A stretch of DNA of 64,000 nucleotides from Rubripirellula reticaptiva (lineage in GTDB: Bacteria; Planctomycetota; Planctomycetia; Pirellulales; Pirellulaceae): NCBI RefSeq assembly GCF_007860175.1, contig NZ_SJPX01000001.1, forward strand, positions 372,001-436,000, read 5' to 3'. Both the position numbers and the translations under genes were made by a program. The notes below the pieces were generated by a model that saw nothing but the letters and a program-made list of their open reading frames with translations, was not told the DNA's origin and made no database searches. Below, piece by piece: positions 30,701 through 37,261 of the stretch (its first letter is position 1; each line of letters opens with the position of its first letter).

Positions 30701-31906
30701 AACGGCGAAACGTCCAAGACAATCACTGTTGCGATCATCAATGACACAGCCGACGAATCGAACGAAACGTTCACTGTCACGCTGTCAAGTCCGACCGGTG
30801 GTGCAACCCTTGGAACGGCCGTCACATCAACGGCAACGATCGTTGACAACGATGACCCTGTTGTCAACGTTCCGCCAACCGCGAACACGGACACTGCGAC
30901 CGTACTCGCTGGTGCAACCACGACCATCACGGTCCTGACCAATGACACCGCGGGACCGGCAAGCGAGCCACAACAGTTGACCGTCACCGCTGCATCGTCA
31001 ACGGGCGGTTCAGTATCGATCAACACGGATGGCACGTTGAATTTCACTCCGAACGCCGGCGTGACCAGCACGACGATCAGTTACACGATCCAAGACTCGG
31101 AGGGTGCAACAGACACTGGAACGGTCAACGTGACTGTCAACCAACCAGTACGTGCAAGCGTCAATGGCTCGGTGTTCATGGACGAGATTTCGAATCTCAA
31201 CGCATGGCTCAACGGTGCGGCACCGATTCGAAATGGTGTTCAAGACGCGAATGAAACGGGCTTTGCCGGTATCGCGGTCACATTGATTGATTCGACCGGT
31301 TCGACCGTCGCGGCAGTTAGCACTGGACTCAACGGTGGCTACGAGTTCCTAAACGTTGCACCTGGCACTTACACGATCTCTTACAACCTGCCGGAAACAC
31401 TGATTCCGATCGGCCCAACGTCGGCGACCGTCACAGTTCCTGCTACGGGATCGGCTCCTGTTACCGGCCCAAGCATGACAATTCGTGGAACCCAGGGATC
31501 GGCGATCGAAACCACCGACATCCTGGCATCCAGCTACCTGCGAACTCACCAGACCATCAGCACCATCAGCGATGGTGGACGCGAAGGCGGGTTGGTTTCG
31601 CTAGACGAATCGGGCCGACAAGACTTCCTGATCGCGGGTGCGGGCTTCGACGGCGTCGAAGCAGCTCAGTTCGTGCTATCGGATTCAGGCGATTCAGCTC
31701 TGTTGATCATCGTTGGCGAGAATGCGACATCGCCATCGATCGCAGTACTGAGTTCCGACTACTTTGTGGTCACCGCCGATGGCCGTGGCGTTCAGTTCTT
31801 CGGTGGAATGGAAGACTTCAACTTCTCAAGTACGACCGATGAGTTGATCAACGAAGAGTTCTCGAACTACCAAAACGCCATCGATCGTCTGATGGCCAGC
31901 CTCTAA
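27707..31906 (+). CDS. Secreted Calx-beta repeat protein with N-terminal dockerin
   Basis: Protein of 1399 residues. The leader ends in NELLEKRELLAGD, a variant of the export motif on its neighbours. Two dockerin-type repeats follow at once (YDVNDDQQITSRDALAIINQ and YDVNADNQVTAADALSVINA), so the dockerin is N-terminal here and C-terminal in the other three such proteins of this window. Then come a mixed region with an NDNEEYYSSLNRGQFD segment, five Calx-beta units of exactly 117 residues (470-1054), a cadherin/tandem-95-like Ig module (NVPPTANTDTATVLAGATT), an SdrD-like module (NGSVFMDEISNLNAWLNG...GYEFLNVAPGTY) and a C-terminal region. Calx-beta domains bind Ca2+, and a surface or adhesion role is inferred. 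The start ATG lacks a strong Shine-Dalgarno. Confidence 0.9.
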   Translation: MKSLRHLLSRSGLLSNTKRPRRSEKPRRMDATQRRLSNELLEKRELLAGDILASQHNYWNGYDVNDDQQITSRDALAIINQLGRQNSGEAEAIDASAPRMFYDVNADNQVTAADALSVINALGRGEEVGELIEIMLNARTTSDAAITPDASGAISVDVGEYFDLEVSYDDLRTFSSRLGAFQLFTDIETFDADGNVVTGAISPVLTETQRLIISEDILSVGSDSVTFTIPTLPPGAEAGAVTSYVSSINDFGNNSRGEISNALLAFGYTADEFTVTPLSFDNNDLGFQVHFVGDQYGNVNLPNIAVDVNETNAADTIATQTQEFAPFLADGVTPNSAAVQFNINAFSRTFNDNEEYYSSLNRGQFDPAIGFTDIGGLASQVPLQGGGIPDVTDDGNFIEPFDAYSVRVFINRPIQGLRLQLTPGEDREATLLFGRDDFVPQDLVLIQNTDTNNNGTAQLIINAGTVTVAPGVLSVSPATVSVNEDAGNATFTVTRASGSDGAVTVAYATADGTATAGSDYTATSGVLSFADGETSKTVTVPILDDADPEAAETFTLTISAPTGGATLGTAVTSTATIAANDAVTPVPGVLSISPATVSVGEAAGTATFTVTRATGSDGAVTVDYATANGTATAGSDYTANTGTLTFADGETSKTITVAITDDAADESDETFTVTLSNATGGATLGTTTVSTATIVDNDTVTPIPGVLSISPATVSVGEAAGNATFTVTRTGGSDGAVTVGYTTANGTATAGSDYTANNGTVSFADGETSKTISVAILNDTVEESNETFTVTLSNTTGGATLGTTTVSTATIVDNDTVTPIPGVLSISPATVSVGEAAGTATFTVTRATGSDGVVTVAYATANGTATAGSDYAANSGTLTFAAGETSKTITVAIINDTADESNETFTVTLSSPTGGATLGTTTVSTATITDDDVVTPIPGVLSISPATVSVGEAAGTATFTVTRATGSDGTVTVAYATANGTATAGSDYTANSGTLTFANGETSKTITVAIINDTADESNETFTVTLSSPTGGATLGTAVTSTATIVDNDDPVVNVPPTANTDTATVLAGATTTITVLTNDTAGPASEPQQLTVTAASSTGGSVSINTDGTLNFTPNAGVTSTTISYTIQDSEGATDTGTVNVTVNQPVRASVNGSVFMDEISNLNAWLNGAAPIRNGVQDANETGFAGIAVTLIDSTGSTVAAVSTGLNGGYEFLNVAPGTYTISYNLPETLIPIGPTSATVTVPATGSAPVTGPSMTIRGTQGSAIETTDILASSYLRTHQTISTISDGGREGGLVSLDESGRQDFLIAGAGFDGVEAAQFVLSDSGDSALLIIVGENATSPSIAVLSSDYFVVTADGRGVQFFGGMEDFNFSSTTDELINEEFSNYQNAIDRLMASL
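29114..30868 (+). repeat. Five in-frame Calx-beta units, exact 351-bp period
   Basis: Units begin at 29114, 29465, 29816, 30167 and 30518, every one exactly 351 bases (117 codons) after the last, each starting with a Pro-Gly-Val-Leu-Ser codon run. The core VSPATVSV or ISPATVSV, then TATAGSDYTA, GETSKT and TFTVTLS, recurs in every unit. Proteins of units 2-5 are nearly identical, but many codons differ at third positions (for example GTACTG, GTCCTG and GTTCTG for Val-Leu). Confidence 0.95.
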
Positions 31907-31941
31907 GACTCACTCGTTCGAGTAAATTTGATAAAACAGCG

Positions 31942-31976
31942 ACCCCAAGTGTTCAAACACTTGGGGTTTTTGTTTT
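31942..31976 (+). terminator. Intrinsic terminator after the Calx-beta protein gene
   Basis: A perfect 11-base stem ACCCCAAGTGT (31942-31952) and ACACTTGGGGT (31957-31967) with loop TCAA, followed by TTTTTGTTTT through 31976. It begins 36 bases after the stop codon at 31906. This is the strongest hairpin I found in the window. Confidence 0.93.
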
Positions 31977-32018
31977 AGATACTCACAATCGCTTAAGACT
32001 CTGAATAACGACCTTGCG

Positions 32019-32414
32019 ATGCATGTCATCCGACTACGGAAACCTTGGCGAAAAGTTGGTCCTGACGGGATCGCCATTCAGATCGATGTACCTGAACCCG
32101 TCAATGAATCGGTTCCGCTAGAGTCCCTGCGGGTTGGCCAATCGACTCGCTATGAACGCAACTTCAATTCGCCAACCGGGCTCGGAGCCAATGCGAGAGT
32201 CTACTTGCGGGTCGAAGCCTGGGATGGCGACCTAGCCAGTATTCAAATCGGTGAAGAAGTGGCCACTGAAAATTTTGTTGGCGCAAAGACTGAAATCGAC
32301 ATCACCGAGATACTGCGACCGAGCAACACTTTGGTGATCACGCTTCTCTCTACCCAGCATTCGGAACCGCGATTGTCCGGTGCGGTTACGATTGCGATCG
32401 ACGATCCGTCTTGA
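32019..32414 (+). CDS. Small hypothetical beta-sandwich protein
   Basis: 131 residues, not recognised as a named family. The middle reads like a jelly-roll or GH2-type sugar-binding sandwich: RVYLRVEAWDGDLASIQIGE followed by TEIDITEILRPSNTLVITL, where an xDITxxLxxxNxLxI strand pair is typical of such domains. No signal peptide or catalytic motif is visible. The stop codon ends at 32414 and the convergent pyruvate kinase stop begins at 32415, so the two genes abut with no gap; the shared TGATCA carries both stops. The preceding terminator at 31942-31976 separates it from the Calx-beta gene, so it needs its own promoter in the 42 bases before the ATG or relies on read-through. It is probably real, but the function is unknown. 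Confidence 0.6.
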   Translation: MHVIRLRKPWRKVGPDGIAIQIDVPEPVNESVPLESLRVGQSTRYERNFNSPTGLGANARVYLRVEAWDGDLASIQIGEEVATENFVGAKTEIDITEILRPSNTLVITLLSTQHSEPRLSGAVTIAIDDPS

Positions 32415-33848
32415 TCAAGGCACCGTGTGAACGACGACGAGATTGTGCGCCTTTTTGAACACGCCTGTCCCGGTCACAAAGACGATATGGTCACCTCGCT
32501 TCAAACCACCATTATCTCGCGCCCACTGACAGATCTTGTCAATCAAACCAGACGTGTCGTCCATCTTTTCGACGTAGAACGGTTTGATGCCCCACAACAA
32601 ATTCATCCGGCGAAGCGTCTCGATTGAGTTCGAGACGCCCAGTGTCGGGATCAAACTTCGGCTTTGACTGCCAACCCAAGCGGTATTGCCGCTGCGTGTT
32701 GCGATCACGATCAACTTCGCAGAAATCGACTCAGCAACCTCGGTCGCCGCGGCCGTCACCGCCGTGGTGATCGGATGCACCCGGTGATTGCAAGCGATGC
32801 TATTTGCACCGCTTCTTTTCCAATCTCGTTCCGTTGCTTGCATGATGCGACCCATCATCCGAACAGATTCCAACGGATATTCACCGATCGCCGTTTCGCC
32901 GCTCAACATGCACGCATCGGCACCGTCAAGAATCGCGTTGGCAACGTCACTGACTTCGGCTCGCGTCGGACGCGATGAATGATGCATCGACTCCAACATC
33001 TGAGTCGCAACGATGACGGGCTTTACCTTCTGTTTGCAAACTCGAATGATTCGCTTCTGCGCAACCGGCGTCTCGGCAACATCGATTTCAACGCCCAAGT
33101 CACCACGGGCAACCATCACGCCGTCGGTGGCTTCGACAATCGATTCCAAGTGATCAAGCGCTTCTGGTTTTTCAATTTTCGCAATCACCAACGCCTGCGA
33201 ACCATGCTCGGCAAGCAACCGCTTCAAACCTAAAACGTCTTCGGCAGACCGAACAAACGACAAGCTTACCAAGTCGATACCGCACTGCGCCGCCCAAATC
33301 GCGTTGTCGATGTCTCGTGGCAACATCGCCGACACAGACAATTTCACGCCCGGCAAGTTGATCCCTTGGCGACTGCGAATCGAACCTTCGGCAACGACCA
33401 CGCACTCAGCACTGTCCGCCGATACGACTTCGACTCTTAACGTCACCGCCCCGTCGGCCAACATCACTTGGTCACCAGGTTGCAGTTCATCGATCAACGT
33501 CTCGTACGAACAGGTCAATTCATCTGGCGCCCCGCTAACATCGCCGCGGATCAAACGGAACTTGGCATCGAGCGGACATTCCATTGGATCGGTTAACAAA
33601 GTTCCCAATCGAATCTTGGGGCCCGCCAAATCCAACAGCACTGCAACCTGATAACCAACTTGATCCGACGCTTCGCGAATTTTTGCCAACACGCCGACAT
33701 GTTCTTCTCGGCTGCCGTGCGCAGTATTGATGCGAAAGACGTCGACGCCTGCGTCAATCAACGACGCCAACTGCTCGACGCTGCTGCAGGCGGGGCCGAC
33801 CGTCGCGACGATCTTTGTGCGCGCTGTACTGAGTCTTGGTCGAGGCAT
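32415..33848 (-). CDS. pyk: Pyruvate kinase
   Basis: Catalyses PEP + ADP to pyruvate + ATP, the last step of glycolysis. The 477 residues are normal for bacteria. Visible motifs in order: TKIVATVGPAC; FRINTAHGS (usually RLNFSHG, so Ser is replaced by Ala before HG); LDLAGPKIRLG; SLSFVRSAEDV; the catalytic Lys region IAKIEKPEAL; MVARGDLGVEI; ATQMLESM; and PTRAEVSDVANAILDGADA followed by SGETAIGEYP. The C-terminal regulatory domain is complete. ATG at 33848. It is transcribed alone, divergent from the short-chain dehydrogenase. Confidence 0.96.
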   Translation of the reverse strand: MPRPRLSTARTKIVATVGPACSSVEQLASLIDAGVDVFRINTAHGSREEHVGVLAKIREASDQVGYQVAVLLDLAGPKIRLGTLLTDPMECPLDAKFRLIRGDVSGAPDELTCSYETLIDELQPGDQVMLADGAVTLRVEVVSADSAECVVVAEGSIRSRQGINLPGVKLSVSAMLPRDIDNAIWAAQCGIDLVSLSFVRSAEDVLGLKRLLAEHGSQALVIAKIEKPEALDHLESIVEATDGVMVARGDLGVEIDVAETPVAQKRIIRVCKQKVKPVIVATQMLESMHHSSRPTRAEVSDVANAILDGADACMLSGETAIGEYPLESVRMMGRIMQATERDWKRSGANSIACNHRVHPITTAVTAAATEVAESISAKLIVIATRSGNTAWVGSQSRSLIPTLGVSNSIETLRRMNLLWGIKPFYVEKMDDTSGLIDKICQWARDNGGLKRGDHIVFVTGTGVFKKAHNLVVVHTVP

Positions 33849-33990
33849 ACCGATCTTCTCTGTTGAAAAGGAGAGTTTCTAATAAACGCAGCAGGTTGGA
33901 TTGATTCTGCGATGGCGGCTACACTTGGCCCCATCGCACTGCCCTCCCCTGCCCTGCCTTTTGTGATCATCCCCAGCACAACGACCCTTG

Positions 33991-34830
33991 ATGGAACTCG
34001 ATCAATCTCCCGTCGCCCTCGTCACCGGATCAACTGCGGGCTTGGGCTTGCATATCGCGTCGGCACTGGTGCGGAAAGGATACCGCGTGGTGATCGTCGG
34101 ACGCGATGCCGAAAGACTAGAAATTGCACGTCGTCAAATCGAATCTTCACCAAGCAAAACCTTAACAAATGGGTCGGTAACTGGCCATTTAGCGGATGTA
34201 ACCGACCCCCAAAGCGTTGGCGAACTGTTCGCATCGATGGCCCATCAGTTCCCCAGACTGGACGTGTTGGTCAACACTGTCGGTGCCAGTGATCGCGGAT
34301 TGATCGAGAATTTATCGGTCTCGCGACTGGAACAACTGATCACCCAAAACGTGGTTTCGGTGCTTCTATGCAGCCAAGCCGCCATTGCACCGCTGGAAAA
34401 AACAGGCGGAGTGATTGTCAATATTGGTTCTCTGGCTTCAAAAGTTGGCGCCCGTTACATCGGTGGCTACGCCATAGCAAAACACGCGTTGGCGGGTTTG
34501 ACGGCCCAGATGCGACTGGAATTGAAACCGCGTGGCGTTCATGTCGCTCTGGTCAGCCCCGGCCCCATCCGTCGCGACGATGCAGGAACCCGTTACGAAC
34601 AGAATCTCGACCCTGGTCTGCCCGAACAGGCGGCCAAGCCCGGCGGCGGTGCGAGGCTAAAAGGGTTACCGCCTGAACTTGTCGCCGACGCTGTGGTGCG
34701 ATGCATCCACCGCCGATCACCCGACGTGGTCCTGCCTGGATATCTGCGTCCTCTGATCGCAATCGGCCATGCAATGCCCCGAATCGGTGACTGGCTATTG
34801 CTAAAGTTCACGTCATCCAAGCAACCCTAA
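33991..34830 (+). CDS. Short-chain dehydrogenase/reductase (classical SDR)
   Basis: NAD(P)-dependent oxidoreductase of 279 residues. The cofactor motif TGSTAGLG is near the N-terminus, followed by [11 protein letters not shown]; the Arg after the second strand hints at NADP preference. The NAG-like motif is NTVGAS, the catalytic Ser is in VNIGSLASK, and the YxxxK pair is YAIAK. The C-terminus ([20 protein letters not shown]) is hydrophobic and could touch the membrane. ATG 33991 is preferred over an adjacent TTG at 33988. It ends 113 bases before xylA in the same direction. The substrate cannot be read from the sequence. Confidence 0.88.
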   Translation: MELDQSPVALVTGSTAGLGLHIASALVRKGYRVVIVGRDAERLEIARRQIESSPSKTLTNGSVTGHLADVTDPQSVGELFASMAHQFPRLDVLVNTVGASDRGLIENLSVSRLEQLITQNVVSVLLCSQAAIAPLEKTGGVIVNIGSLASKVGARYIGGYAIAKHALAGLTAQMRLELKPRGVHVALVSPGPIRRDDAGTRYEQNLDPGLPEQAAKPGGGARLKGLPPELVADAVVRCIHRRSPDVVLPGYLRPLIAIGHAMPRIGDWLLLKFTSSKQP

Positions 34831-34943
34831 TGGATGCCGCTGTGATACGCCACGCCCGCTTGTCGGCTGACTGTCGCATACTGATAATGAAGGGCGTATT
34901 TCCCGACATTCGTCATCATCACACCCCCAAACGGACACGCCCA

Positions 34944-36263
34944 ATGAGTGCCTTCGCAGACATTCCAACTATCAAGTACGAAGGCCCTCAGAGCGACAAT
35001 CCGCTTGCTTTTCGTTGGTACAACCCTGACGAACTGGTCGAAGGCAAGACGATGAAGGAACACCTGCGTTTCTCCATCGTCTACTGGCATACGTTCCGTG
35101 GCACAGGGGCTGATCCGTTTGGTCCGGGAACGGCCGTTCGCCCCTGGGACGACGGTAGCGATTCGGTCGAAAACGCACAGAACCGAGCTCGCGTGGCTTT
35201 CGAATTGTTTGAAAAGCTGCAGGCCCCCTATTACGCCTTCCACGATCGCGACGTCGCCCCCGAAGGATCGTCGCTGGCTGAATCGAATAAGATTTTCGAT
35301 GCCGTCGCCGACGTACTCGAAGAAGAACAGAAGCGCAGCGGCGTCAAACTGCTGTGGGGCACTGCGAACATGTTCAGCAACCCGCGTTTCATGCACGGTG
35401 CAGCAACGACCTGCAACGCAGACGTATTCGCCTATGCGGCTGCACAAGTCAAGAAAGCGATGGAAGTCACGCATCGACTGGGCGGTGAAAACTACGTGTT
35501 CTGGGGCGGCCGCGAAGGATACCAGAACCTTTACAACACCGACATGAAGCGAGAACTGGACCACCTGGGCAAGTTCTTCCACATGGCGGTCGACTATGCC
35601 AAGAAGATCGGCTTCACAGGCCAATTCCTAATCGAACCAAAACCCAAAGAACCCACCAAGCACCAATATGATAGCGATGCTGCTGCGTGCATGAACTTCC
35701 TTCGATCGTACGGCCTGGAAGACCACTTCAAGCTAAACCTTGAAACTAACCACGCCACCCTTGCCGGTCACACGATGATGCATGAGATCGACTATGCAGG
35801 CATTCAAAACGCACTGGGCAGCATCGATGCCAACACCGGCGACATGTTGTTGGGCTGGGATACGGACCAATTCGGCACCGACTATTACCTAACCACACAA
35901 ACGATGTACTACATCCTCAAGCACGGTGGCTTGGGCAGCGGTGGCGTGAACTTCGACGCCAAAGTTCGCCGCGAATCCTTTGAACCGATTGACTTGTTCT
36001 ATGCCCACATCGGTAGCATGGACGCCTACGCCAAGGGACTAAAAATTGCCGCCGCAATCCGTGCCGACAAAGCATTATGCGGATTCGTCGCGAAACGATA
36101 CGCATCGTTTGACGAAGGCATCGGTGCCAAGATCGAATCTGGGTCCGTCGGATTTGCCGAACTGGAAGCCTACATGTTGGAAAAAGGCGACGCGGCAACC
36201 AACGTCAGCGGACGCCAAGAAATGCTCGAGAACCTGGTCAACAAGTACGTTGACCGCGTCTAA
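34944..36263 (+). CDS. xylA: Xylose isomerase
   Basis: Interconverts D-xylose and D-xylulose (and D-glucose and D-fructose). The 439 residues match class II enzymes. The catalytic His is in [13 protein letters not shown]; metal-binding and active-site motifs [43 protein letters not shown] and [10 protein letters not shown] are all intact. ATG 34944 begins [15 protein letters not shown], the usual N-terminus; the upstream in-frame extension to 34830 is not family-like. No xylulokinase or xylose transporter is adjacent. It converges on the methyltransferase gene with four bases between stops. Confidence 0.97.
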   Translation: MSAFADIPTIKYEGPQSDNPLAFRWYNPDELVEGKTMKEHLRFSIVYWHTFRGTGADPFGPGTAVRPWDDGSDSVENAQNRARVAFELFEKLQAPYYAFHDRDVAPEGSSLAESNKIFDAVADVLEEEQKRSGVKLLWGTANMFSNPRFMHGAATTCNADVFAYAAAQVKKAMEVTHRLGGENYVFWGGREGYQNLYNTDMKRELDHLGKFFHMAVDYAKKIGFTGQFLIEPKPKEPTKHQYDSDAAACMNFLRSYGLEDHFKLNLETNHATLAGHTMMHEIDYAGIQNALGSIDANTGDMLLGWDTDQFGTDYYLTTQTMYYILKHGGLGSGGVNFDAKVRRESFEPIDLFYAHIGSMDAYAKGLKIAAAIRADKALCGFVAKRYASFDEGIGAKIESGSVGFAELEAYMLEKGDAATNVSGRQEMLENLVNKYVDRV

Positions 36264-36267
36264 AGCA

Positions 36268-37188
36268 TCAACGCACCAGTCCGTTTAGCAGCGTCTGAAC
36301 GACTGGAATCGAAAGGCTATTTCCAAGCATCTTCCACTGCTTGCGATACGAATAGCCAGGCGGAAACGTAAACGCGGCCGAGAATCCCATCAGCCGCGAG
36401 ACTTCCAATGGCGAAAACCGTCGCAACCGTCCGCTTTGACGCAAGTACGATCCGCTACGAATGATCGACTTGCCGTACCCGCTGGCAAAACACGCCGTCA
36501 CTGCCATTCGGTCGTCCGCGTCAACGACGTCCATGGCACTAGCGTACTGGGCGACCGACTGCGAATCCATCCACAACTCCGATGCATCATCTGGAACGGT
36601 TTCCAATACGTCTGCAATGGCAAACTTCTGTGGTGAATCCTGTGGCATCTCGATCGAGACAGCGGACTGGTGAGACGCCAGCAAGTAATACCGCCGGCGC
36701 CGATTGGGAATCCCAAACGATGTCGGACAACTCACGATTTCGGCGATGTTGAAACCCACAGCTTCAAGACCATCCACCAAACGATCGCGGTGCGACGCCG
36801 AAGCAAACTCGGGAACATTCTCGAGCCCCAGATAGTCCGGCAAACCAGTTGGCCGCCTCGCCAACCAATCGATCAACGACAAGATTGCCCGGCAGCGAGG
36901 ATCATCGTCCCAGCGACCGCGGCCTCGCCGGCAATAGGGCTGGCACGGCGGCGATAACCACCACAACTCAGGTTCTTCTTTGTGAAACCGCACGCGATCC
37001 CAATCGATTGACTCAATTGTTTGGCAATCAAAAACATTGCCAAAGTTGTGCTCGTACACTCGGCCGCAATCAAGATCAATGTCGACCGCTCGTGAAGTCA
37101 CAAGGTCGATTCGTTGCGGCGCCAGATCAAGTCCGCGCACTGCTTCGGCGACACCGCCGATGCCGCAAAACAATTCTATTAAGCTCAT
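36268..37188 (-). CDS. Dnmt2-type cytosine-5 methyltransferase, probable tRNA C38 methylase
   Basis: SAM-dependent C5-cytosine methyltransferase of 306 residues with the ordered motifs: I LFCGIGG; IV SPPCQPYCRRGR with catalytic C82; VI LENVPEF (E123-N124-V125); VIII RRRRYYLLA; IX RRFSPLEVSRLMGF; X WKMLGNSLSIPVV. The target region is short, and its CFASGYGKSIIRSGSYL closely resembles the CFT(K)xYG...GTGS stretch peculiar to eukaryotic Dnmt2/TRDMT1, as does CPTSFGIPNRRRRYY. Dnmt2 enzymes methylate C38 of tRNA-Asp; the Geobacter homologue acts on tRNA-Glu. The CFT Thr is Ala here. No restriction endonuclease is adjacent. It is the last gene of the minus-strand run, 73 bases after the toroid gene. 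A solitary DNA methylase is the alternative. Confidence 0.85.
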   Translation of the reverse strand: MSLIELFCGIGGVAEAVRGLDLAPQRIDLVTSRAVDIDLDCGRVYEHNFGNVFDCQTIESIDWDRVRFHKEEPELWWLSPPCQPYCRRGRGRWDDDPRCRAILSLIDWLARRPTGLPDYLGLENVPEFASASHRDRLVDGLEAVGFNIAEIVSCPTSFGIPNRRRRYYLLASHQSAVSIEMPQDSPQKFAIADVLETVPDDASELWMDSQSVAQYASAMDVVDADDRMAVTACFASGYGKSIIRSGSYLRQSGRLRRFSPLEVSRLMGFSAAFTFPPGYSYRKQWKMLGNSLSIPVVQTLLNGLVR

Positions 37189-37261
37189 CGATCAACAGCC
37201 GTTTCCAAACTCTCATCACAAAAAGACTAATGCTCGCATTCGATTGCGAAAGCGACGTCCG

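Noticed and set aside
24859-31906. Mobile-element origin of the secreted-protein island
   Set aside because: No transposase, terminal repeats, tRNA junction or evident change of codon use at the borders.
36268-37188. Restriction-modification system
   Set aside because: No endonuclease or specificity gene is adjacent, and the target-recognition region is Dnmt2-like and short.
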